Shown here: positions 1 to 10,512 of the stretch, in pieces
Layout: every line of letters begins with the position of its first letter
How positions within the stretch are numbered: the first letter of the stretch is position 1
Source of the DNA: Symsagittifera roscoffensis
Taxonomy: Eukaryota > Xenacoelomorpha > Acoela > Convolutidae
Length of the DNA stretch: 64,000 nt
Assembly: GCF_963678635.1 (NCBI RefSeq)
Contig: NC_087066.1
Span: forward strand, 6,787,954-6,851,953
Reading direction: 5' to 3'
The notes under the pieces: generated by a model
Databases searched by the model: none
Told to the model about the DNA's origin: nothing
What the model saw: the letters and a program-made list of their open reading frames with translations, nothing else
Position numbers and translations under genes: made by a program

Positions 1-2524
1 TCATCATCGGAGCTAATCACGATCTCTTGCCAGGCTTTCAGCTGTTCATAGGACCGCATCCCTTCCCTTTGTTCCTGCAATCTCTTTGCTTGGTTGGGCA
101 AACGCTTCACCCTCGACTCTCGGTTCAAGCAGAAGGAATTGTGCAGACTCAGGCTCACGTTCTTCGCCAAGTCTTCCTCTTGTATCGACTCTCTCGCCTT
201 GGTATTGTTTCTTGACACTCTACCAACTCTTTTCCACCCCGTCGTGATCGCATTTCGATGGGTCAGCAGAGGTCTCTTGAAAGCCTCCGGTCCTATATCG
301 GCCTGGAATTGTCGATATTCCTTTTGATATTTCCTCATGTGATCCTTCGGTACCATGTATAACCAGGATGTCAACGTTGCTCGAAACCAAGGAAAGAATC
401 TTATGCGGCTCCATATGTGTCTGACTTCCATTGGTATGGCGAATACCTTGCATGCAGTCTCAAACAACTCAAGTCTCCTGCTGTAATCTATCGCGTATAT
501 CGACTGCGCCGTTGGCGTCTTCGACTCCCGATACTTCGTTACATTTTCTTCAATCCATCGTAGAGCCAGCATCGTGCTCACCACCAAGATGGTCACCTTC
601 TGCTGATGATCGGGCAGTCCTAACGACCGAATTTCTTCCACATCCCAGATCAAGCAGAGGTTTGCGTGATCCGGGTACCACACTGTTTGTGCCAGACAGT
701 GGCATGGACATTCCCCATGGGTGAGGTCAATACTCCTAAGGTTGCGCTCTCCCGAGGCTTCTAGGAGAGGCTCAAGTTCCATCATCTTTTCGTGTATCGC
801 GTCGTTCTCCTCCATGTTTGGAGCACCACCCATAGGTTTCCCGATCACGTTTTGTCTCTCATGATCACTTGTGTTTTCACTTTCCAAACCCAAAAGTTCT
901 TCCCCCCAGATTTCACTCAAGTCATCCCTCTGATCTCTCGGCACTGTCTCTAGGATTTTCCTCAACAACCTGTGTGAGTGATGCGACATCCGAGCCAGTC
1001 TTACACACTTGGGCACTGAGAAGGCCTTGTCTATTAATACCCTTTGGCTGGATACCTCCACCATCGCCATGTGCAATGGATAGTGGCTGCCGCATAGGTT
1101 GGCCATCACTGTGGCTGGCAGATTGGCCATCACTAAGGACTTCGCATTTAGAGGCAGACCATAGGCTTCGCTCATGGGAAATCCCATTTCCGCTTCAAGT
1201 CCAACCTTCCAGCTCTTGATGTGTTTCTGGGTTACCTGCAACACCCCGGGCCATGACTCCACACTCAACGCGGTCACCAAGTGGTGTTCTGACTCTAGCC
1301 TCTCCAGTGACTGGAGACTGCACATTCTCGAGAAGAATCCTAGAGCTGTTGCTATGTTCACCGTGGTACTCGCGTAACCCTCAGCCACTATCTGTATTTC
1401 ACTCTTCTCCCTCTCGGCGATGTCTTCAAACCAGGTGAATAGATCTTCTTTTTGGAAGGACTGTATCCTAACGCATGACCGTCCATCACAGGTGTGCTCG
1501 CCATTTCCACGCGTCGAGTCAAGACAACTGCCCGGCTCCATTTTCTTCAGCGACCCTAGTTTACTCGTCGCTTCACTTGACTCCTTCGCCTGAGGCAAGA
1601 TCAGTTTGTGCACTATACTCAATGTCGCCAGATCTTCGTCCTCCGCCGGTGCTAATCTCACTCACTCCGTGACTTCCTCGATCAGGCTCGCATGGGGATG
1701 TGGACACCAGGAGGGCCTCAGCAATTTCCACACCACTCCCAGATTCGTGACAAACATGCCATTCCCGTTACCCATCTTCAGCTCAACTCTTTTACTTGAG
1801 CGCGGCACACTAATCACCTCTGGAGTTTTCTCGAGAATCAAGCCCAAGCTCGGTCTCTCTCTCTACTCGGTCTATTTCCACTATCTTCTCTGTCCAAAAC
1901 TTTAGTAGCTCCGCCACCTCGTAGTTTCTGTGAGCGCCTCCGGCTTCCGAGTCCAGGAAAGGGTTGTACGCCATCCCCATCACTCCAGACACACACTGGT
2001 ATTCTCCCTTCTTATTGGGCTTCAAGTATTCTCATGACGAGGCCAAGTTACGGTGCACGTCGTGTCTCTCCTCAAACTTCTTGTTGTAGAATCTCCGTAT
2101 CTCGTCTAACTTCCTGTGGCTCTCTAGAGACTGTCTGGAACCATCCTCCTTTTTACAGTACTCAGTACTCTGGTATACATTCAAGATGACTGCTGAGACT
2201 CTCCTTTCCACTGCTTTACTCCCGATCGCTCCTTGTTGACATGCTAGGATAGTGCTGTCAGTCATCACCGACATTATCCACCTCAAGAAACAAGTAGCGT
2301 CTCTCCTCCTTGCCAGGCTCAAGCCTGAGTTATCCCTAGCAACGTGTTGCATCAATGTCTGATTTATTTCTAGACTTTTTCCACCCAACTTCAACTTGTC
2401 GTGCGAGGTCAGCGTTTTTAATTCTATTCCCACCAGGCTCCACGCGAACATCAATTGTCCCGCTGTTCTAACGAAGGGATTAGCCATCAACGGCGACGCC
2501 GATGAAGATGTCCTCATCGCTTCT
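1..2524 (-). pseudogene. Decayed 3' part of the second frame, runs off the left edge
   Basis: Positions 2517-1810 form one frame interrupted by TGA 2032-2034 (RKLDEIRRFYNKKFEERHD before it, NKKGEYQCVSGVMGMAYNP after it). From about 1850 to 560 stops and shifts are frequent and only short pieces are readable. From about 120 to the edge the minus strand is again open (KRLQEQREGMRSYEQLKAWQ), so the protein continues beyond the window. No domain recognised. Confidence 0.45.
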
Positions 2525-3772
2525 TCAAAATGATTCCCTTAACAAGTTCTGCCAAGTTCTCTTCAGTTGGCTCCCCAATTCTAATTTGTTAACCTCAGCC
2601 TTCTGCTGGGTAGCCCAGTTGCATCGCTTGCGTGACACTCCACTGTCGAGTTTCTTTAGGCAATCTTCCAGTTCCTTCAATGTTTCCAGGGCCACCCACC
2701 ACGGCCGGGAGGTGTTCCTCGTTTTATTCTTCTCAAGAGGATTGCTAGTTACTTGCTTCCCAGTGGCCTGGTGGTCATTTGAGACCCATTCTTTGCCAAC
2801 GTCTACTTCCCATGTCTGCCCGCTCGTCGAACCTCGTTTCATCTTTGTCCTCTGAGGCTTGAAGTCTTCTTCCGTTGTCGAGTTGGTGGGAACCTCCATC
2901 TCCCTTTCTACTTGGAGCAGTTTCCTTGGTTCGTAGCTACTCTTGTAGGCTGCTGTCTTCCATCGTGCCAGAACCATGGGGGCCGTCTCTCTCAAGTTTT
3001 TCTCCGAGACTGCATCCGCCGAAGGACTACCCAACCCTTCTACCTCTCTCTTTCTCTTGCGAGACTTCACGTCCTTACTTGGGGGCGTTGCCGTTGTCAT
3101 CACTGATTCGACCTCTTTGTCTCCATTTAACCCTTCGATCTCTTGCTTCCCCCCTGCTCGAGCCTTGAGGATTTTAGTACTTTTAATTATATTACTAGTT
3201 TCGACCTTATCCCCCCTTACTCTTTCAATTGTTTTATTGACAGTTTTTTGTTTCATAGTAGAGCTGTCTTTACATTCGTCTTCGTTGGTCTTCAGTGGTG
3301 CCTTTCTCAATTCGACCATCTTGCTCAGCAGCTCTCCTCTTGCCTTTTCCTCCAGACCTGTCCCCATCAGGACAGGTTCTCCGAACTTCACCACCGTGTC
3401 CGACAGTTCTTCTTTGAAATCGTCTAGTGTGATCTCGCTATTCACTTCTCGATTAAACTCTCTCAAGAATTCTCGCCAAGCGTTCTCATCTAGAGTCCCT
3501 AGGAACATGGTCTTGTTTCCCTCGAAGGTATTCTTTTCCCTTTCTTCTGCACTCAAGAGTATCATTCCCATATTGGAAGTCTCGCTCGTCAGTGGCAACT
3601 CTAGATTCTTGCGGGGAGATGAGGTCAGAGTTGGCGTGGCAGTGTCTGCCCAATTTTCTCCGCTCAGATCCTTCAACAGTTCTTGAGTGGTGAATTCCTC
3701 CTCTGCTGGTTTTGGTTCAGGCGTGTTCCCCACTTCCATCTCCTCTCCTGCCTCGCTGAGAGTCTCACCCAT
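2525..3772 (-). pseudogene. Acidic, low-complexity region of the second frame
   Basis: A 415-residue frame rich in Glu, Lys, Ser and Thr (GETLSEAGEEMEVGN, VKSRKRKREVEGLGSPS with a basic nuclear-signal-like cluster). Probably disordered; no domain recognised. It follows the previous segment by a frameshift at about 3780 and ends at TGA 2525-2527, with the coding thread continuing in another frame. Confidence 0.5.
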
Positions 3773-3774
3773 GC

Positions 3775-5248
3775 TTTCTTCTCCTGACTCGACTCTACTT
3801 CATCAAGTATCCTCCTGAACCGATCTTCTACAGGGCCGCTTCTTTTATCTCCAGGGGTGCCCACCGACAGGGGTGATGGTGTCGTTGGATCCGGTTTCTT
3901 GTATTCTGTCAGAGCCACATACAACGGGCCTGCTACATCCAGCTCCTTTCCTTCCTGTCCCATCTCCACCAGTTCCAGTCCGTAAGGGGCCCGGTATTTT
4001 CTCGTGGCAAACTTCATTTCGTCTTTTAGTGCAATGTGTCCTTCTTCCACAATCATCCTGCCATCGTCCCACACCGGCAACATGTTCTCCAAACCCGCCC
4101 GCTCAAGCTTTCTCAAGATCTCTCGTATCTCGAATTTTGGGGGAAATGAGCCTCTCATCTTCTTCGCTTGAGTCGTCCAAGAGTTTGTTTTTATATCGCA
4201 GGTGTGAAAATAGACCGCTGCAGTGTAGCCGATGAATAGGGTATCCTAGCCATCGGTGAATTCCCTTTGCTGCGTCTCCGGCGCTACTCTCGCAAACAGG
4301 GATGGGACCACCAGGGAACTGTTCATTCCCAGGGTCATTCTCCTGACCGTTGGGAACTCGGGAATGGTTGTTGGCAAGATTTCCTTCTCCAGTATTGCCT
4401 CTAGCTCCCTTTTCACCAACTCGAAGCTCTTCTTCCACGCGGGAATCCTCAATATCTCTTGTCCACTCGCCGTCAGGGGGTTCAGGTTCCAGAACTTGGG
4501 ATAAGTTTCGATGGGGTCTTCACGTTTCCCTCCCATCCTGCACTGCAGCTGCCCTCGGAAATTGTATACCATCAACTCTGGATCCTTCACATCATTCACC
4601 GTGTTACTCATTTTCGCCCTCAGCACCTCTTGCTGACACCAGTTGAGCGCCGTCCCATCAAGCACACTTATGAGGCTCAAGTGTGTCACGGAGTTGCGGT
4701 AAGCCGTCACTAGAGGATATGGAAACGCGTAAGTTACAGCCGGTCCATAAATGCAGGTTACGACCTCCTCCAGCCCCCGGATTATCCCCATTGGGTCCGA
4801 TCTCATCGCCAGGCACAGGTTTGTCAACAGAGGCATGCCACCATTCACTTTCCCTCATTCATCTTTCGTCTTCGGATTCTTTTCCTCACCAGTCTCATTC
4901 TGCATCAGGAGGTACTCCACTAGCAGCGTTTTTAGCCCCGCAGCACATTTGTATGAGTAGGTGTCAATGCTCGAGTGGGTTTTCCCAATCGACAGAGGCT
5001 CCCCATATTTCGTTAGTCGATGAAATGACACTAGTTCACCATGGGTCAGGAGCGTCAGTGCCAGATACCCGTCAATCCGGAGTGTTTCCACACCCCGACT
5101 GAACAGATACGCTGGACCCATATTGAATAGGTACCTCGGGTAAACTAGGTACAATGCCAACAACAGGCTGATGGGCATGCTCAGTATTTCTTGTACAAAG
5201 GCTCCAAAAATAGTCTCCTTTGCGCCAAACACTCCAGCCATGAACTCC
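3775..5248 (-). pseudogene. Unrecognised region of the second frame
   Basis: The frame is open from the G5 shift at about 5250 to about 3780, with in-frame stops TGA 4855 and TAG 4246. The coding phase is kept across both, and sequence after TAG 4246 reads DTLFIGYTAAVYFHTCDIK. There are two hydrophobic stretches, ILSMPISLLLALYLVYPRYL (about 5150) and EVVTCIYGPAVTYAFPYP (about 4760), which might be membrane-associated. I do not recognise a family. It ends in a frameshift near 3780 that passes to the next segment. Confidence 0.5.
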
Positions 5249-6466
5249 TTCCCCCAACAAGAACTTGAGAATCTCGTGATCTCTTCTCGTCTTCAGCTCG
5301 CCTTTTGCGTGCTCCCTCCAGAATCCTCCGATTATGACCTCGTTTGCAGCTGTGACGAACCTGGTCACCGTCATCTCCTTACTCTCGGCCACTTCCAACT
5401 GCTCTTCAAGAAAACTCCAGATTTGCTTCACAAGAGGTCGGGCATTCTCCTTTGTCTTCTCTGTGGCGTTTTCCAGCCTTGGTGTCAGGAACGGCCACCT
5501 GCCTTTCTCTTGCGTCAGTCGATACACCATCGACTCCAGTTGCTTCTCTGTTGCAGCCACATTCTTTCTTTCATTACTTGGTCCCCTCGACTTACTGGTG
5601 GAGCTCGTGATAGTCAAGTCCATGCTTCGAAACCACAAGCTGGCCGTCAAGTGATTTATTTTTGGGTGGTCGTCCCCTATAGCCGGACTGAACTTGAGTT
5701 GTCTGGCGTAGTTCGAAATCTCTAGCAAGAGGACCTCGTCCAATACAATGAGGATATCTGCTAACTCATAGAAGCCCCTCAACGCGTGGGACACATCCGC
5801 CCACGCTGCCGCCAGTTCTGACTTGCGAAGCCTCAAGTTCGTCGGTTCCAACTCTCGATTGGGAGCTGCCATCAGGATCCGCCATGTATTCCCCTCGGCT
5901 ATTAAGATCAAAACCGTATACACAAACTGCAGAGCGGGAGGCATGCTCGCGTACCCGGGGGACGTCGTGAAAACCACTCTTGTCTTAGATCCAAATCGTG
6001 AGGCGACGTTCTCCTGCACCTCATTCATTGCTGCAAATAACGTCTGGATAGCTTCCCAGATTCTCTTCGGCGCCGGTTCATCGCCCCTGAGTTGCTCAAG
6101 AAACCCAGTCGCATGCAGGTGGTCATTCATTCACGCAAACAGTAGTAGCTCGGGCTCGCAAGGCATCTCCGATTTTATCGCGACCACCAGGGTTAATATT
6201 TGGTTCAACTCAGCCCCTGGCAGCGAGTATATCAAAGTCTCCGGCCAGAACAACTTGGGAGACGTTCCCTCGAAGTCCGATCCCGCTACGATGATCACCC
6301 TCAGGGCAGCTGGGTCTGCTCTGTAGTAAACTGCCAGGGTCTTGGCCAATTGGGCGTTCCCGCAGGGTTTCCCGTATCTAGGGTCGTCCGCCAATCTCGT
6401 ACCTTGATAAGCTACGTCTGGCAGTTCCATTTCTCTTGGATCCAATAGTTTGTCCACCACCGTCAA
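5249..6466 (-). pseudogene. Second, degenerate SGNH-like domain and helical region
   Basis: This segment repeats the spacing of SGNH blocks in weakened form: RVIIVAGSDFEGTS (GSDF in place of GDSL), SLPGAELNQIL (block II Gly), PELLLFA then a TGA stop then MNDHLH (block III, GxND with the Gly position lost to the stop at 6131-6133), and RVVFTTSPGY in the place of the strand after block III. I infer a tandem, catalytically altered SGNH-like fold. It continues into helical sequence (AAWADVSHALRGFYELADIL). Frame is lost at a G5 run at about 5250, where the neighbouring frame takes over without a gap. Confidence 0.45.
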
Positions 6467-7717
6467 CTACGCTGTATTTGCCAACCTGATTCTGGCTATG
6501 CTCGTTCGATGCTTAGGGGGCTCCACTATGAGTCCCGGACTCCCCAGCAACTTGAGAGGTCTGTAATTGATAGGTCCCATGACTGATCTTGTGGGAATCC
6601 CAGTCAGATCCGCCGTCTCCATTATTCTCGCTGTTGAGAAATGCGTCTCGTGAGCCTTCAACCAGTCCACGCACTGGTATCTACTTAAGTCCTCATGTGA
6701 CACGCGCTTGAGGCCCAGAGCTTCCGCCAACTCTTGTCTGCATTCCAGGTCTTCCAAATCCAGCTCTTTTACCTTCTCCAGATATCTAGACCGGCTTGTC
6801 TCCGCCGGTCTCTCCACCCTCTTGCTCTCCGCCACTACCACCGAGGACACTACCGAATTCTGGGGTGTTGATGACGTTGCTTCCTCGGCCTCCATCGGTG
6901 CGGCACCTGGTAATCTTGTCCGGCTACTTCTCGAGCTGTCTCTAGGATCGGCCCTTGCCCCCAGGCGACTGGATAGTGTTCTTGAGGCGAGGAAAGGTGG
7001 ATTTGGAGGTGGTCTGAATGTGAATTGGGCCGTCTCCAGCAATTCTGCCTCCAACGCGCTTATGTGCCTTTGGAAAACGTCATTCAACCATTCCACTCCC
7101 CTAGGCCTGTCAAAATGGATTCTGTCTGAGGATGCATCGTCGGGGAAGACAGCTCGCTCCATCTGCTCGGCCACATCCAGCAATCCAACGGGAAGGACAC
7201 TCCTTTGATGTATTTGCCTGATTACTTCGTTCAGGTTTCGTACCTTCGTATTCATTTCCATCGCGTGTTGGTCAGCCTTCATATTGTAGGGAACGGTTCA
7301 CACTGTGAGTATGGCAGGATCCATTTGAATCCGCAACTCCTCAAGGATGCAGCTCATCTTGTCATGTAGCCTCATAGCCTTCCTTGACTCCCCCCAGGAC
7401 ACGTCATTAGTCCCGATCATTAGAGTCACCGTGTATACTCTTGCCATCCCTAGCATCTCAAGTGATGCCAATATCTGTGGCATCGCAGCCCCAGCGAAAC
7501 TCAAGACCCCAGTCTGCCAATGCGATTGAATCCGGGTCAGCACCCGCAGCAGGCTGTCCCCTATGATTAGGTGGACCGCACCCTCTGGTACACGTGGCTG
7601 CGTGTGGTATTCCACCCAAGCCGCGTCATGGAAGCAATCCCTCCTGACTCTTTGTGCTGTGCTCCAATCCATGCGATTGTGCCTGTGGTACCTGCCCTCC
7701 GTGTTCTTCTTGTAACT
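6467..7717 (-). pseudogene. SGNH/GDSL hydrolase domain of the second frame
   Basis: The SGNH blocks appear in order: VHLIIGDSLLRVL (block I, nucleophile Ser in GDS), LSFAGAAMPQI (block II Gly), TLMIGTNDVSWG (block III, Asn) and SDRIHFDRPRGVEWLN (block V, Asp and His). An in-frame TGA at 7298-7300 lies between blocks III and V, and the frame resumes at once (TVPYNMKADQHAM). SGNH enzymes are esterases or lipases. Esterase domains are known in some CR1-type LINE ORF1 proteins and in Terminons, so a membrane- or ester-directed role in a retroelement is plausible but unproven. The C-terminal half (EKVKELDLEDLECRQELAEA) is a charged linker. Ends at TAG 6467-6469, in phase with the next segment. Confidence 0.75.
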
Positions 7718-8803
7718 TCAGATTACCACACTCCTGATCGGTTGCTCCCTCCAAGTCGGGGGTAGCTCCACTCTTGCTGGACTCTCACGATTTCTTAGTT
7801 GTAGTCTCTCGTTCAATTCTTTCAGACGTGACGAGCTGCCGCTCACCTGACTGCTGCTCGGGGTTGAACTCGGAGTATACCCCGGCAGTGCGACGTCCAT
7901 CAATGGGCGTATCAGTTGTGTCTCTAGGCCACGCAGGGAGGACGTTGACTCAGTCGGTATCCATACCTCCAACCCTTCGTTCATATGTTCCTGAGCCGCG
8001 CGGTCAAAGTTAAACCGTCCCTTCGATCTGGGAGCTTCGTCCACCGCCATACGTGACTCTGGTCTTGAACCGGCGGCCATTCGCTCCTTGGGCCTGGCTC
8101 CCTTCTGCATGTCGAGCTTGCGCTGTCGCTGCTGGATTCTCTCAAGTTCCGACTTCAGCTGTTCACAATTTGCGGCATTCTCTCGCACCCTTTGTTCTTG
8201 CTGGTGCTCGGCCTTCAGCATATCAAGTTCCCTCCGCGCTTGGTCCTTTTCGATGAATGCCTGATCTCTCTCCAGATTCGCCTGATCTCTCTCGAGCTTC
8301 GCTTGATCCCGGTCGAGGTTTGCCTTGTTCCTCTCCCTCTGTGTCCTCTCAATTTCTCTTTTCATACTATTGAGGTCCGGATACGCCTCTTCCGTTTGTT
8401 GCGCTCGCGTCATAGATGGTGTCTTACTCGTGCTCTGGCCCGCTGATCTTGCTGATGGTCTGATTGGTAGTTGGAACTCCCCTGCGCCATACTCGGTGTT
8501 ATTGCTCAAGCCAGAATTCCTCGCCAAGTCGAATCCCCTCACTCATCCATCCACATTCCAGCACAGCCATCTGGTTTGCTCCTGGTTGGATATTCCATCA
8601 GTGTTGTAGCCGACCATTAGAACCGCTTCTGTTGCAGACTCCCGGCATTCTCCCTGCTCTTCCAATTGGAGGATGGCGTTCAGCATCACCGCCATTCTCT
8701 CATCCACTTGGGTGTATTCCAGATCCCTCAGGCGTCTGTATAGCTCATCAAGCGTGGGCCTCTTCAGAGCCGCGGGCATGGACTTCCAAAATCGATCTGC
8801 CAT
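7718..8803 (-). pseudogene. Second long frame, N-terminal coiled-coil region
   Basis: I place the start at ATG 8803 (MADRFWKSMPAALKRPTLDE); the frame is open upstream only to a non-ATG codon inside the 19-bp repeats. One in-frame TGA at 8543-8545 splits it. Beyond it an uninterrupted coiled coil with a seven-residue repeat (KLERDQA / NLERDQA / FIEKDQA) runs for about 90 residues, then IQQRQRKLDMQ. The remainder is Ser/Pro/Arg-rich and probably disordered. The frame ends at TGA 7718-7720 but continues in phase for 15 codons into the SGNH segment. Likely a particle or RNA-binding protein; no enzymatic motif here. Confidence 0.6.
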
Positions 8804-9283
8804 TTTTTCTGGATGATCTTGCGCACGTACCAACTTGAGAATTACCGTACCACTTGAGAATTACCGTACCACTTGAGAATTACCGTACCACTTGAGTGCT
8901 TGAGAATTAACTTCTTTAAGTGTTGTTTGACTGTGGGTTCGTTCAAGACCTTCTTTTTCTTTCAGTTGAGTATAATTGGGTAGTCAATTTGATTTTACCA
9001 AATCAATCTGAAAATAAAACCTGATCTTTAGACTGACATGCTATGTTCCTAAGCTAAAACCCCCCTGCCATTATAGTTAAAACCTTATCCTTTTCGTTCT
9101 ATTAAAATAATTCAATTGGAAGTTTTCTAAGAGCGTGCAGATTCATTTTATGTTTTAGCACCAACAATCATTTAAAATTTAATTGTCATGCCAATCACTT
9201 TTAAGATCCTTTTACCTGTTCCGTACCCCAACACCTAATTTGAGACCCCTTCATGCCCAACTCAAGACCCCCATGCACCTGAC
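8804..9283 (-). other. Spacer between the two retroelement frames
   Basis: No open frame of interest. AT-rich sequence with a 19-bp tandem repeat at its end nearest the second frame (see separate entry). It could hold a subgenomic promoter, or an LTR end plus a junction of two elements. I could not find a matching copy upstream of 18082. Confidence 0.5.
8834..8904. repeat. 19-bp tandem repeat, four copies, just 5' of the second frame
   Basis: Units CTTGAGAATTACCGTACCA start at 8834, 8853, 8872 and 8891, exactly 19 bp apart; the fourth is partial and followed by one more CTTGAG at 8899. On the coding (minus) strand copies 2-4 present TCAAGTGG, which equals the known high-affinity NK2-class homeodomain site. 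The function is inference. Confidence 0.85.
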
Positions 9284-10512
9284 TTAGGCGATACTCAGGT
9301 AGTATTTCTTGTGCAGATGTACCATTATCTCCGTTTCTCCGAAGACCACGTGTAGGATAGCATATAGTTCCCTTGGGCTCAGCTTGCCCCTGTTCGGGCC
9401 ATAGACAGGCATTGAGACCTCCGTTATTCTTCTTTTGATCATGAAGTCCCGCAGTCTCGTTAGTGCCATCATCACGTGTTCAGGATCGATCGTGTTCCTC
9501 TCACTGACCCTCGTCACTAAGAAGCACAGGTATTTGCCTGGGACTTGTGCTACTGATGGGGGAAGCGCAGCCATTCCCCCCAGCCCCGGTCTCTGTCTAA
9601 ACAGAAACTCCACGTTCTGGTACTTTCTCTTGAAGTCGGCCTCCAGTCTTGATTTGAAACTCATGTCCGCCGTGATACATATTGCGCAAGTCCTGTCCGA
9701 CAGAATGAAGTCACTATCCGTTATCAGGATGTTCTCCGAGTATTCGTTGAGTATTTCAAACTTCGTTTTGAAACTCCGTCCTATGGTAAGCTCAGCCTCC
9801 TCCCCATCCAGTTCCAGTCCGCTCGTTTCTCTCACTTCCCTGAGTTTCTTTATCATCAAATTTTCAGTGTGGGTAAGTTCTACCCCCACTCCCCCGACAA
9901 AAATATTTATCGACGTCCCCGTCGATGGTGCTGGGTCTAAATTATCTGGTGGAATCTCGAGCGGCCTGTCTGTTGCTGTCCAGCCGAAGAGGGGATCCTC
10001 CGTTTTCATGTGCTTTCCCGCTGATACGTCAACTTGTTGGATGCTTTGTCCTTCGCCGCTTCCGTTCTTGACAACGCGCATCCATTCTAATATCCTCAAG
10101 TTCGTATTCTCCCTCCTCTCTATCTCGCTCTGTTCCAAATCTGTCTCCCGTTCTGGTATCGAGTAGTCTTCCTGCGGGTAGTGTTCAATATCATTGATAA
10201 TTTGCCATTCATCATCGGCTGCCAGTTCGCCCACACTTAGTAGCTCTTTGCTTAGGTCATCGGGCTGTATCTTATCAATCAGGAAATCATCTCCGTACCT
10301 GTTGTACCTCATGCCTGTCCGTTTGCGATTGCCACTCCTTGTCCCCGCTGGTATTGGTAAGTCTGGTTCTGTCCACTTCGGCACCTCACCCTGCTCCGGA
10401 TCGTTCCAGTCTGTCTTCTTCCACAAAATTCCGCCTCAGAGTCCGCTTCTATCTTTTCATTGTCATCCAAACTCAAGTTCTCGTTGCCATCATTTTTCTC
10501 TCTGGTGCCCCT
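9284..10512 (-). pseudogene. Macro domain (TARG1/OARD1-like) at the C-terminus of Pol
   Basis: A 380-residue frame whose last 150 residues match the macro-domain layout of TARG1/OARD1: CAICITADMSFKSRLEADFK where the family has an acidic/ADP-ribose loop, KYLCFLVTRVSERN for the LITKK strand, ITEVSMPVYGPNRGKL for the ISMPRIGCGLD strand-loop, then a final helix and strand (LYAILHVVFGETEIMVHLHK). In TARG1 the Lys of LITK and the Asp of GCGLD do the hydrolysis. Here these positions read Arg and Gly, so de-ADP-ribosylation by that mechanism is unlikely. The first 200 residues are acidic and unrecognised. The frame upstream of 10426 is contiguous with integrase apart from one TAA and one shift, so the domain is probably part of the Pol polyprotein. 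Ends at TAA 9284-9286. Confidence 0.7.

Noticed and set aside
2976-3686. 236-residue plus-strand open frame inside the retroelement
   Set aside because: Antisense shadow of the acidic minus-strand frame 3772-2525; Ser/Leu-rich as expected from complementing Glu/Lys codons, no domain.
9435-10166. 243-residue plus-strand frame opposite the macro domain
   Set aside because: Shadow of the minus-strand frame, which has a recognisable fold.
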